From: Candidatus Roseilinea sp.
GTDB lineage: Bacteria > Chloroflexota > Anaerolineae > J036 > Brachytrichaceae
Length of the DNA: 64,000 nucleotides
Assembly: GCA_025998955.1 (NCBI GenBank)
Contig: AP024676.1
Coordinates: 682,001-746,000 of the forward strand
Reading direction: 5' to 3'
The notes beneath the pieces were generated by a model. It did no database searches. It saw only the letters and a program-made list of their open reading frames with translations, and was not told the origin of the DNA. Shown here one piece after another: positions 8,980-16,543 of the stretch. The first letter of the stretch is position 1. Every line of letters starts with the position of its first letter. A program made the translations under genes and the position numbers.

Positions 8980-8987
8980 GAATCTCC

Positions 8988-9968
8988 TTAAGCGACGCGA
9001 TATACAGGCGCTTGGCCGTTGAGCACGCGCAAGATGTTGTCCACCGTCACTTCACCCAGTTTGCGCAGGCCGTCGTATGTCTGGCCGGCGCTGTGCGGCG
9101 CGGCGATGAAGTTGTCTAGTGCCAGCAGCGGGTGATCGCCGGGCGGCTCTTGCGCGAAGACGTCGCAGGCCGCGCCAGCAATGCGCCGTTCGCGCAGCGC
9201 CTGCACCAGCGCAGCCTCGTCCACCAGTTCACCGCGCGCGGTATTGATGAGGTAGGCCGTCGGTTTCATGAGCGCGAGTGTCTCGGCATTGATCATGCGG
9301 CGCGACTCGTCCGTCACCGGCGCGTGCAGCGTGACGAAGTCCGACTCGGCGAGCAGATCGTCGAGTGGCAGGTAGCGCACGTCGTGCTCCTGTGCGAAGC
9401 GTTCATCTCGAAACACGTCGTGGGCGACCAGACGCATGCCGAACGCTTTCGCCCGGACGGCGACGGCGCGTCCGATTTGCCCCAGCCCGACGATGCCCAG
9501 CGTCTTATCGCGCAGCTCGACGCCCACTATGCGCGGCCACCGGCCTTCGCGTACGGCACGGTCGCCCTGCGGTATCTGGCGCGCGCATGCCAGCAGCAGC
9601 GCCATCGCCATGTCGGCCACGCTGTCGGTGATGGCCCCGCCGGCGATGGCGACGGGGATGCCGCGCGTCTTGGCTGCGGCCAAGTCAATGTTGTCGAACC
9701 CGACGCCGTGCTTGGCGATGATCTTCAGCTTGGGCGCGGCATCGAGCACGCGCGCAGTGACCGGCTCGGTGCCGCTGATCAGGATGTCGAAGTCACCGAT
9801 GACGCCGGCCAGCTCTTCCTCGCTCGGCGCGCGCCCCCATGGGTTGGCGACCAACTCGACGCCGCTAGCCACCAGGCGTTGCACCGCGTTGGGACAATTC
9901 GGCCCGAAGGAGCGCGATGCGACCAGAGCGCGAAAGGGGTGAGGGGTAAGGGATGAGGGGTGTGTCAC
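8988..9968 (-). CDS. Phosphoglycerate dehydrogenase-like D-2-hydroxyacid dehydrogenase
   Basis: NAD-dependent enzyme of 326 aa with GLGQIGRAVA as the nucleotide loop, INTARGELVDEAAL (catalytic Arg), CDVFAQEPP (Glu) and AAPHSAGQT (His). It resembles 3-phosphoglycerate dehydrogenase but lacks the ACT regulatory domain, so a catabolic 2-hydroxyacid oxidation or 2-keto reduction is more likely than serine synthesis. The start is a GTG at 9968. The first dozen residues (THPSSLTPHP) are encoded by a heptamer array, and no other Met/Val start lies before the conserved FRALVASRSFG, so the repeat appears to have supplied the start region. Member of the minus-strand sugar-acid gene run. Confidence 0.82.
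   Translation of the reverse strand: MTHPSSLTPHPFRALVASRSFGPNCPNAVQRLVASGVELVANPWGRAPSEEELAGVIGDFDILISGTEPVTARVLDAAPKLKIIAKHGVGFDNIDLAAAKTRGIPVAIAGGAITDSVADMAMALLLACARQIPQGDRAVREGRWPRIVGVELRDKTLGIVGLGQIGRAVAVRAKAFGMRLVAHDVFRDERFAQEHDVRYLPLDDLLAESDFVTLHAPVTDESRRMINAETLALMKPTAYLINTARGELVDEAALVQALRERRIAGAACDVFAQEPPGDHPLLALDNFIAAPHSAGQTYDGLRKLGEVTVDNILRVLNGQAPVYRVA
9936..9964. repeat. Four-unit heptamer array at the 5' end of a gene
   Basis: Units GGGGTGA, GGGGTAA, GGGATGA, GGGGTGT run in tandem on the plus strand. On the minus strand they encode the N-terminal SSLTPHP of the hydroxyacid dehydrogenase. Confidence 0.65.
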
Positions 9969-10041
9969 GATGCGTCGCTCCCTTGGCGCCTGCGCCGAAT
10001 TGCGGCGCGCAGGCCACCGATCACTTTCCCGAGTTCCTCCG

Positions 10042-10767
10042 TCATCGCTGGGAGTCGCTCGAACTCGCCTTCAGCGATATAGCCAACTCACCCCTATCCT
10101 CCCAACCCTCGATTGCGAATGCGCGGATGGGCGATGCGTCCAAGCCGACGCACGGGATGGGCGCGCCGACGAAGAAGAAGCGCTGCGACGAGATCGCGCC
10201 CAGGTTGCGCAAACATTCGACCACGGGGATGTCCACATCGGCGCGAAAGAACAGGTGATGGTTGGGGTGTTCGCTGCCGCGTTGACCGCGAACCTCGAAG
10301 CCGGACGAATCGGTGCCGAGCAGCTTGATCCGTTTCTCCAGCGCCAGCCACTCGGCTGCGTCCTCGGCCAGATACGGCCGCTGGTGCGAGGCCGGCGTGC
10401 GATACTGCCCGTCGCGGCCTTCCCACAGAATGACGATGTCGCGTTCGCGCACGTCGCCCGCCGCCTGGATGTCGGCCAGCGTGATCGGTTCGTTCACCTG
10501 TTTGTGCCGGAAGTCCAACCGGATGGCCGGGCCGATGAACGTGTCCAGTGGGTAACCGGCGGTGTCGCGCCCATCGGCGTAGAAGTGGCGTGCCACCTCG
10601 ACATGCGTGCCGCTGTGCGACCACATGTAGACATCGTGCATGATGTCGCCGGTCGGCGTTGTGCGCGGCGTCCCGCGCTGTTTAATCTCGACAGTATATT
10701 GCTCCTCGCCGGGGATCAGGGTATGCGTCAGATCAATTAGCTTGTATGTGAAACTTTCATTTGCCAT
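10042..10767 (-). CDS. Cyclase family protein (kynurenine-formamidase-like metal hydrolase)
   Basis: A 241-residue member of the cyclase/formamidase family. The hallmark metal site is clear: MWSHSGTHVEVARHFYADGRD, equivalent to the HxGTHxDxPxHF signature, and DLTHTLIPG near the N-terminus (residues 12-20). HPNHHLFFRADVDIPVVECLRNL in the C-terminal half is also typical. Known members hydrolyse amides or lactone-like bonds. Here it may process an acid, amide or lactone in the branched-sugar route, but no specific substrate can be assigned. It is followed downstream by the hydroxyacid dehydrogenase gene and preceded by a heptamer array and the GHMP kinase gene. Confidence 0.8.
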   Translation of the reverse strand: MANESFTYKLIDLTHTLIPGEEQYTVEIKQRGTPRTTPTGDIMHDVYMWSHSGTHVEVARHFYADGRDTAGYPLDTFIGPAIRLDFRHKQVNEPITLADIQAAGDVRERDIVILWEGRDGQYRTPASHQRPYLAEDAAEWLALEKRIKLLGTDSSGFEVRGQRGSEHPNHHLFFRADVDIPVVECLRNLGAISSQRFFFVGAPIPCVGLDASPIRAFAIEGWEDRGELAISLKASSSDSQR

Positions 10768-10780
10768 CTATTGCCCTTTG

Positions 10781-10884
10781 TCTTGAGTCCTGCGTCTTAC
10801 GTCTTTCGTCTTGCGTCCTACGTCTTTCGTCGCCGGGTGATTTTTGTGTCCGTCTTCCAAATCTCCAGTCTCTAATCGCTAATC
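10781..10884. repeat. Heptamer array between cyclase and GHMP kinase genes
   Basis: About seven degenerate units related to TCTTACG (TCTTGAG, TCCTGCG, TCTTACG, TCTTTCG, TCTTGCG, TCCTACG, TCTTTCG) run from about 10781 to 10830. A second set related to ATCTCCA / CTCTAAT follows at 10860-10884. It fills most of the 156-bp gap. Confidence 0.65.
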
Positions 10885-10923
10885 TCCTCCAATTACCGGT
10901 TGCCAATTACCTTGATCGCCCGG

Positions 10924-11973
10924 TCACCGTCTCACCTCAACTTGCGCGCCAGGCACGGCGATCTCTGGCGTATACACGGCCTGCGCGCCGGCGTTGCGCA
11001 GCGCAATCGCTACAGCCTCGCGCGTGTCATCTGCCGTCAGTGCGATCATGATGCCACCGCCACCGCTGCCGCTCAGCTTCGCGCCCAACGCACCGGCGCC
11101 GATCGCGGCGTCAATCAGGCGCTCCAACTCAGAGCAGCTCACCCCGATCCTCTCCAGGGCGAGCTGATTCATGTTCATCAGCTTGCCCAGCAATCTCCAA
11201 TCCCCCGTCTCCAATCCCCTTTGGGCCATGTCGCTCAACATCCCAATCATCTCGAAGTAGCGCATGCGCGTTGCGTCTGCTGCCAGCCATTCGCGCACGT
11301 GCGCATTCACTTCGCTGGTCTGCGCGCGCACGCCGGTATCGCCGATCACGAGTTGGAGGCCGGGCGCGACCGAGATGCGTTCGCCCCACGTCTCACGGGT
11401 GTAGCGAACGACGCCACCCAGCAGCGACGTCTGTGTGTCCAGTGCCGAGGCGATGCCGCCATGAGCAATCACATCGCCGGCATATGCCCACTCGCCGATG
11501 ATCCGGCGTTGCGTGAGGCTACTCGCCTCGAAGTCAGGGGCGAATGCCGCGAGCGCCATCGCCAAAGCTGCATTGGCTGCGCCGCCCGACCCCAGCCCGC
11601 CCGACTTCGGGATGGCGCTCTCGAAGGCGATGTCGAGGCCGTCTTCGAGCGCCGGAATGCTGCGCAGGGCGTGCGCGATGATGTACTTCGCAGGCGCAAA
11701 GTAATCTCGCCCGGCCAGCTCGCGAATGGCCTCGTAGTGCGCTGCCTTGCGCCAGCCGTCCACATGCGCGCCCAGGCCGATCACTTCGTCGCGCGTGAAG
11801 GTTCGCGCGTGTCCGGCGGTCTGCAGGTGATACAGGTAGCCGCCGCGCCGCACGGTGCAGCGCATGCGCAAGCCCACGCTGGTGGCGATCGCGGCCTGCC
11901 CGCGATTGACGGCGTGTTCGCCGAACAGGATCGCCTTGGCCGGCGCGGTGGTCGTGACTTCGTCTATGACCAT
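10924..11973 (-). CDS. GHMP kinase, mevalonate-kinase-like
   Basis: ATP-dependent small-molecule kinase of the GHMP superfamily (349 aa). Motif 1 is APAKAILFGEHAVNRGQ, the mevalonate kinase form. Motif 2 is PKSGGLGSGGAANAAL, where the usual second Ser of GLGSS is Gly. HGGIASALDTQTSLLGG carries the expected catalytic Asp, and motif 3 is LSGSGGGGIMIAL. The best formal call is mevalonate kinase. However, no other mevalonate-pathway gene is in the window and it sits inside the branched-sugar operon, directly after the OiaC-like gene (21 bp gap). It could instead phosphorylate a branched sugar acid or a sugar. I am confident of the fold, not of the substrate. Confidence 0.72.
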   Translation of the reverse strand: MVIDEVTTTAPAKAILFGEHAVNRGQAAIATSVGLRMRCTVRRGGYLYHLQTAGHARTFTRDEVIGLGAHVDGWRKAAHYEAIRELAGRDYFAPAKYIIAHALRSIPALEDGLDIAFESAIPKSGGLGSGGAANAALAMALAAFAPDFEASSLTQRRIIGEWAYAGDVIAHGGIASALDTQTSLLGGVVRYTRETWGERISVAPGLQLVIGDTGVRAQTSEVNAHVREWLAADATRMRYFEMIGMLSDMAQRGLETGDWRLLGKLMNMNQLALERIGVSCSELERLIDAAIGAGALGAKLSGSGGGGIMIALTADDTREAVAIALRNAGAQAVYTPEIAVPGAQVEVRR

Positions 11974-11994
11974 CTTGGGCGCGGCGATGCGCCG

Positions 11995-12804
11995 CTAGTC
12001 GGTGAAGTATCTCGATCGCAGATACGCGATGCTCTCGGCGGCCCACCGCTCCTCCAGCGCGATCGTCTCCTCGACCGTCGCTTGCTGTGGCACCCACTGC
12101 TCGAGGATAGCGTTGAAGTCACGGCCGGCCAGCTCCTTCAGCTTCGGCAACAGCCAGTCGAGGTCGCACATGCCCTGGCCGAACGGCGCGCCATGGATGA
12201 TGAATCCGTGTTGGCTCGGTAGGCGCTTGATCACGTACTCTTTGAGATGCAGGTTTACCGTGTAGGGGCCGAGCACCTCGGTGACATACGTCATTGGCTC
12301 TTCACAGCCGAGCGAGTTTGCCACATCCAGGCAGATGCCGATCGGCGCGCCGCGCATCCTGTCCATCAGGTTAGCGAGCGTCTTGGCATGAAAACGGTCA
12401 TGGTTTTCGATGGCCAGCGTCACGCCACAGCGCTCGAACTCCGGCAGCACAGCCTTCAATATGGTCATGATCTCCTCGAGGTCCGGCTGGTGATCGGGCG
12501 TGTCAATCACGCAGCGCAGGATCGGCGAACCGATGCGCTGCGCGATGCGCGCGTAGCGTTGCAGGTGCTCGTGACCGATGCCGCGCGTGCCGGCCTCCAG
12601 CGCGATGCCCAGCCGTCCGGCCTCGTCCGTCAGCTCATCCAGGTCAATGTCGTGCAGCGGCATGTTGTTGGCAATCTGCACAACGGCTGTGCCGAAATCT
12701 GCCGCACGCCGCAGCAGCGTGCGCCAGTCGAGCGGGTGGGGTGGAGCAAAGCCGGCGACGCCCACACCCCACCCGTAGGTGTACGAGCCGATGCCGAGTT
12801 TCAT
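11995..12804 (-). CDS. oiaC: TIM-barrel sugar isomerase/epimerase family, candidate 3-oxo-isoapionate decarboxylase
   Basis: A 269-residue xylose-isomerase-like TIM barrel (AP_endonuc_2 family). Likely metal ligands are Glu in LAIENHDRF, Asp in GICLDVANS, His in VNLHLKEY and Glu in ILEQW. Members include sugar-phosphate isomerases, hydroxypyruvate isomerases and the 3-oxo-isoapionate decarboxylase OiaC. Its start overlaps the stop of the ApnO-like gene by 4 bp, so the two are translationally coupled. That favours OiaC: ApnO would make 3-oxo-isoapionate and this enzyme would decarboxylate it to L-erythrulose. The assignment is contextual; sequence alone supports only the family. Confidence 0.55.
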   Translation of the reverse strand: MKLGIGSYTYGWGVGVAGFAPPHPLDWRTLLRRAADFGTAVVQIANNMPLHDIDLDELTDEAGRLGIALEAGTRGIGHEHLQRYARIAQRIGSPILRCVIDTPDHQPDLEEIMTILKAVLPEFERCGVTLAIENHDRFHAKTLANLMDRMRGAPIGICLDVANSLGCEEPMTYVTEVLGPYTVNLHLKEYVIKRLPSQHGFIIHGAPFGQGMCDLDWLLPKLKELAGRDFNAILEQWVPQQATVEETIALEERWAAESIAYLRSRYFTD

Positions 12805-13646
12805 GTTTCGCTCGCTGTGTGTGCGATTTCAGCGACGCTGCGCCTCACGCGCTCGATATCCAACACCTTCTCTTTCCAGTCCGGCTGCAGCATGACGCGC
12901 TTTGCCTGGGCGATGGCATAGTTCGCGCCGTCGCTGAGCGGGAAGCCGCTCACCCCGAAGATGCTGGCGAAGAGGGTGCGCACATGGCCGCTCAGGAACT
13001 CGTATGCGGCCTCGGCCGGCACGCCCATCGCGACGACGGTGTCGTAGGCTTCTTTTATCACAGCGATGCACGTGCCGGCAGTCGTCTCGACCAAGGCCGG
13101 TTCCAGCAGCGCCATTTGCTCGGTGGTAATGCGGTAGGCGTTCATCACCGGCGCATAGATGGCGCGCGCGATGTGTTCGCCAATGGCGTAGGCTTCCTCG
13201 CGCCCGTGGTGCAGCGCGCACACGATGTGCTGCTTGGCCTTCACGCCGCCGAACCAGTCCGTGCGAGCTGCCTCGTCCACTTCATCGTTGAACAACGGGG
13301 GATGGCAGGGGTGCGTGATGAAGTAGTCGAGGTCATCGCGGATGGCCAGCGCGCCAGCGTAGGCCGCTGTCGGGTCGAGGGTAATGACCAGTGTGCCCGG
13401 CGCGAGCGAAGGAACAATCTCGTGCGTGACCTTGCCGAGCAGCGCGTCGGGCACGGCGAGGATCACGGCCTCGGCGTGCGCCAGCGCCTCGCCTTGCGGC
13501 GTCGGCGATAGGCCGCGCTGCGCCAGCCGTTCGATTCCGGTTGGGCTTACTTCGACGTAACGCACGTCGAAGTCGTTGCGTTTCACCAAGTTGTCCGCGA
13601 TGCGGCAGCCCATTTTGCCGCCCGCGCCCATGAGTGTGAGTTTCAT
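12801..13646 (-). CDS. apnO: D-apionate oxidoisomerase-like protein
   Basis: A 281-residue oxidoreductase often named as having a phosphogluconate-dehydrogenase C-terminal domain. The N-terminal Rossmann motif is LMGAGGKMGCRI (residues 5-16), followed by HAEAVILAVPD. Then come YFITHPCHPPLFND, a family hallmark, and TTAGTCIAVIKEAYD. This is the family of ApnO, which converts D-apionate to 3-oxo-isoapionate with NAD. Presence of ApsD- and ApnL-like genes on the same strand supports that function. It overlaps the OiaC-like gene by 4 bp. Relatives of unknown role exist, so the substrate call is probable rather than certain. Confidence 0.72.
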   Translation of the reverse strand: MKLTLMGAGGKMGCRIADNLVKRNDFDVRYVEVSPTGIERLAQRGLSPTPQGEALAHAEAVILAVPDALLGKVTHEIVPSLAPGTLVITLDPTAAYAGALAIRDDLDYFITHPCHPPLFNDEVDEAARTDWFGGVKAKQHIVCALHHGREEAYAIGEHIARAIYAPVMNAYRITTEQMALLEPALVETTAGTCIAVIKEAYDTVVAMGVPAEAAYEFLSGHVRTLFASIFGVSGFPLSDGANYAIAQAKRVMLQPDWKEKVLDIERVRRSVAEIAHTASET

Positions 13647-13668
13647 GTTCCGTTTTACTCCTAGCTAG

Positions 13669-13773
13669 GACGAGGGGCCCTAGGGACAAGGGGACATGAA
13701 GAGCTTGCTCGCCTTTTCCCGATCTCCTTGTCTCCTGTCTCCTTGTCACCCTGTCATCCTGTCATCCTGTCAC
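13669..13773. repeat. Octamer array with inverted arms between SDR and apnO-like genes
   Basis: Left arm (13669-13699) has units such as GGGACAAG; the right arm (13724-13773) has TCTCCTTG, TCTCCTGTC, TCACCCTG, TCATCCTG. The last unit overlaps the stop codon of the short-chain dehydrogenase. The unit family matches the array inside the NAD(P)HX-repair gene at 44383-44483. Confidence 0.7.
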
Positions 13774-14549
13774 CACTTGCTTCCTGCGAAGAACCCACCA
13801 TCCACATAGATCGTCTGGCCGGTGAGATAGCTGGAGGCGCGCGAGGCCAGCAACAACGCCACGCCGGCGATTTCTTCGGGCAAGCCCGGTCGTCGCATGG
13901 GAATGCGCTCCAGCAGCCATTTGCTACGGCGCTCGTGGCCCCATAGCCCTTCGCGGGTGAGTTCGGTCATTAGGAAGCCCGGTGCCAGGCAGTTGACCTG
14001 GATGTTGTGCTCGGCCCATTCCACCGCCATCGAGCGGGTGAGCGCGTCCAGGCCGGCTTTGGCGATGCCATACACCGACACGTCGGCCAAGCCGGCGCGG
14101 ATGGTCGCCGAGCCGATGTGGATGATCTTGCCACCCCCCTGCGCGATCATGAACGGCGCAACGGCTTGGCTGAGGAAGAACGCGGCACGCACGTGCACGG
14201 CCATGATCTCCTCATACTCGGCTTCGGTGAATTCCAAGATCGGCTTGCGATAGTTGATGCCGGCACAGTTCACCAAGATGTCCACCCGACCAAACGCTGC
14301 AATCACTTCGTGCGCCAGCTTGCGCGCCGTTGCGACTTCACTCACGTCGGCAGGGAAGACCTCAACGCGCACGGGCAATCCTGCGAACGCCGCGCACCGC
14401 GCTTCGAGCTTGGCGGCGCTCCTGCCGTTCAAAGCGATGTGTGCGCCGGCCTGCGCATACGCCGTCGCAATGGCCATGCCGATGTCGCCGCTGCCGCCGG
14501 TAATCAAAGCAACTTTGTCCTTCAGTGAAAAGAGTTCGTCGTTCGTCAT
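13770..14549 (-). CDS. Short-chain dehydrogenase/reductase (SDR)
   Basis: Classical SDR of 259 aa. GGSGDIGMAIA is the NAD(P) loop, NCAGIN follows, the catalytic Ser is in HIGSATIRAG, and YGIAK gives the Tyr-x-x-x-Lys pair. The end, TGQTIYVDGGF, is typical of gluconate 5-dehydrogenase or 3-oxoacyl reductase-like enzymes. In this operon, downstream of sugar permease genes and upstream of apnO, it most plausibly interconverts a ketose or keto acid and an alcohol, for example L-erythrulose reduction; that is inference. The stop codon lies in a repeat array. Confidence 0.82.
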   Translation of the reverse strand: MTNDELFSLKDKVALITGGSGDIGMAIATAYAQAGAHIALNGRSAAKLEARCAAFAGLPVRVEVFPADVSEVATARKLAHEVIAAFGRVDILVNCAGINYRKPILEFTEAEYEEIMAVHVRAAFFLSQAVAPFMIAQGGGKIIHIGSATIRAGLADVSVYGIAKAGLDALTRSMAVEWAEHNIQVNCLAPGFLMTELTREGLWGHERRSKWLLERIPMRRPGLPEEIAGVALLLASRASSYLTGQTIYVDGGFFAGSKW

Positions 14550-14555
14550 GATCCT

Positions 14556-14670
14556 TCACGTTTTACGCCTTACAGTTTGCACTTTGTGCTTTGCACTGGG
14601 TGTGGCCTATCGTAAAGCGCAAAACGTAAAACGTAAACCACAGGACGCAAGACGCAGGACGCAAAACGTC
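14556..14670. repeat. Heptamer array with inverted arms
   Basis: Left arm 14556-14599 (ACGTTTTACG, GTTTGCACTTTGTGC) and right arm 14610-14670 (units AAAACGT, AAAACGT, then GGACGCA, AGACGCA, GGACGCA, AAACGTC). The arms are partly complementary. It fills the gap between the permease stop and the SDR start and would form a long hairpin in the operon mRNA. Confidence 0.68.
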
Positions 14671-14679
14671 CAAACTTGC

Positions 14680-15552
14680 TCATTTCACCGCTCCTAGCGT
14701 CAAGCCGGTTGCCAGGTAGCGTTGCATGAGCAACGTCGCGATCACGACCGGCAGCGTAGCGATCAGTGACACGGTGGCTGCTTCGCCCCAGAAGGCCGAC
14801 TCCGGCCCGAAGTAAGACGTGAGCTTGACCGGATAGGTGATCACATTGGTGCGCGAGAGCACCAGCGCGAACAGGAATTCGTTCCAGTTGAAGATGAAGG
14901 TGAAGATGCCGGTGGCGATCAATCCCGGAGATGCCAGCGGCAACGTAATCGAGATGATCGTGCGCAGGCGCGATGCGCCGTCTACCTGCGCGCTCTCCTC
15001 AACCTCGATCGGCACCTCGCGGATGTACGAGCGCATCATCCAAACGACAAACGGCAAACTGAAGGTGGCGTAGAGGACAATCAGCCCGTGGAAGGTATCC
15101 ACCCAGCGCAGCGCGCGGAAGAGCAGGAAGACCGGAAACACCACCGACACCGGCGGCAAAAAGCGCTGCGAAAGGATCCAGAACGCGAAGTTGTTGCCGC
15201 CGGTGTTGAAGCGCGCTAGGCTGTATGCGGCCAGCGTGCCGACCACAAGGGCGATCGCCGTTGCGCTCACCGTTACGATTAAGCTGTTGCCGATTGCAGT
15301 GAGCCCGCCGGTGCGGATCACCTTGTCCAGGTTTTGCACGATGTTCGGGTTGGCCGGAATCCACACCGGTGGATTGCGGAAGTACTCGCTGGAACTTTTG
15401 AAAGCGATGGTAGCGATCCAGAACGCCGGAAAGCTGAAGAAGATCAACGCTGCGGCGATCAGAGCGTAGCGCCATGCGTAGGCGCGCGCCTTGCGCTGCC
15501 GGCGCTTGCGCGCGGCAGTTGGCGAGAGCGATTGGACGGCGCTCGTCGTCAT
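14680..15552 (-). CDS. Carbohydrate ABC transporter permease (MalG type)
   Basis: Inner-membrane permease of a CUT1-type sugar importer, 290 aa from the ATG at 15552. That start overlaps the stop of the upstream permease by 4 bp. It has about six membrane segments (first: ALIAAALIFFSFPAFWIA). The cytoplasmic EAA loop reads EESAQVDGASRLRTIISITLPLASPGL, which docks with the ATPase. Longer in-frame extensions upstream lie inside the partner gene and lack family similarity. Gene order is binding protein, MalF type, MalG type; no ATPase gene is present, as is common when a shared MsmX-like ATPase is used. Confidence 0.88.
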   Translation of the reverse strand: MTTSAVQSLSPTAARKRRQRKARAYAWRYALIAAALIFFSFPAFWIATIAFKSSSEYFRNPPVWIPANPNIVQNLDKVIRTGGLTAIGNSLIVTVSATAIALVVGTLAAYSLARFNTGGNNFAFWILSQRFLPPVSVVFPVFLLFRALRWVDTFHGLIVLYATFSLPFVVWMMRSYIREVPIEVEESAQVDGASRLRTIISITLPLASPGLIATGIFTFIFNWNEFLFALVLSRTNVITYPVKLTSYFGPESAFWGEAATVSLIATLPVVIATLLMQRYLATGLTLGAVK

Positions 15553-16448
15553 GCCCTGCGCTCCTGGTTTGCCGACATGCGCCGCCACAGCACGGTGATG
15601 GCGACCGAGACGATGGCGATGAGGATCAACGTCAGCGCGGCCATGTAGCTGATCCGGAAGTTGCGAAAGCCCACCGAGTAGGCGTAGAGCGAGACCGTTT
15701 CGGTCATCGTCCCCGGCCCGCCGTTCGTCAGCGCGAAGACGATGTCGAACACCTTGAAAGCGTCCAACGCACGGAAGAGAATCGCTACTGCCATCACCGG
15801 CCACACCAGCGGCAGCGTGACGAAGCGCAACACCTGCCAGCTCGACGCGCCATCTATCTCCGCGGCTTCGCGGTACTCAGGATTGATCGCGGCCAGACCG
15901 GCCAGCAGCACCAAGAACATGAACGGCGTCCACTGCCAGACCTCGGTGATGAAGATCGCCGGCCATACCTTGACCGGGTTGGCCAACCAAACGATCTCGA
16001 CCGGCCGGCCAGTGATCCAGCCCAACACTTGGTTGATCGGGCCATACTGGGTATCCCACAGCATGCGCCAGGTATAGCCGACGATCAGCGGCGCGATGAC
16101 GACCGGCAGGATTAGCAGGGGTGTGATGAAGCGCTTGCCCGGCAAGTGACTCACGAGCGTCTGCGCCAGGATAAAGCCCAGCACCAATTCGGCTGTCACG
16201 CATACGGCCACGATCAATGCGGTGTTGCCCAGCGCATTCCAGAAGCGCGCATCGCGCAACGCGTCGAAGTAGTTCTTGAAGCCGACGAATGCGCCGACCG
16301 GTGTGCGCGCGTCAATGTTCTGGAAGCTGACGACGATGGCGTAGAGCAATGGGAACAGCGCGATGCACAGGATCATGAGCGTCGCCGGTGCAACGAGTGC
16401 ATATTTGCCGCCGTTTCGCTTGTTGCGAGCGCGGTGCTGGAGAGTCAT
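15549..16448 (-). CDS. Carbohydrate ABC transporter permease (MalF type)
   Basis: First permease of the CUT1 importer, 299 aa with about six membrane segments (TLMILCIALFPLLYAIVVSF first). The EAA loop is YREAAEIDGASSWQVLRFVTLPLVWPVM. It partners the MalG-type protein that follows with a 4-bp overlap. The gene starts 96 bp after the binding-protein stop; the gap holds a strong hairpin. The likely substrate is a plant-derived sugar such as apiose or an apiosylated glycoside, inferred from the surrounding catabolic genes only. Confidence 0.88.
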   Translation of the reverse strand: MTLQHRARNKRNGGKYALVAPATLMILCIALFPLLYAIVVSFQNIDARTPVGAFVGFKNYFDALRDARFWNALGNTALIVAVCVTAELVLGFILAQTLVSHLPGKRFITPLLILPVVIAPLIVGYTWRMLWDTQYGPINQVLGWITGRPVEIVWLANPVKVWPAIFITEVWQWTPFMFLVLLAGLAAINPEYREAAEIDGASSWQVLRFVTLPLVWPVMAVAILFRALDAFKVFDIVFALTNGGPGTMTETVSLYAYSVGFRNFRISYMAALTLILIAIVSVAITVLWRRMSANQERRA

Positions 16449-16476
16449 AGTCAGATCACCGGGTTGAACATTTGTC

Positions 16477-16524
16477 GGGTTGATAGGTTGCGTCGCTGCG
16501 ATGGACTAAGCAACCTATCAACCC
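16477..16524. terminator. Intercistronic hairpin after the binding-protein gene
   Basis: A perfect 15-bp stem, GGGTTGATAGGTTGC (16477-16491) with its complement (16510-16524), around an 18-nt loop. There is no T-run in the direction of transcription, so it is more likely an mRNA-stabilising or attenuating hairpin that raises binding-protein levels over the permeases than a full terminator. Confidence 0.55.
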
Positions 16525-16543
16525 ACCAGCTAATCCACTTTCT

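Noticed and set aside
10900..12222. Long plus-strand open frame opposite the GHMP kinase and OiaC-like genes
   Set aside because: It is an antisense shadow: Arg/His/Gln-rich, no family pattern and no ribosome site, while the opposite strand encodes well-formed motifs. The same applies to other long opposite-strand frames, for example those at 7348-8364, 22219-23082, 29460-30674 and 43813-45084.
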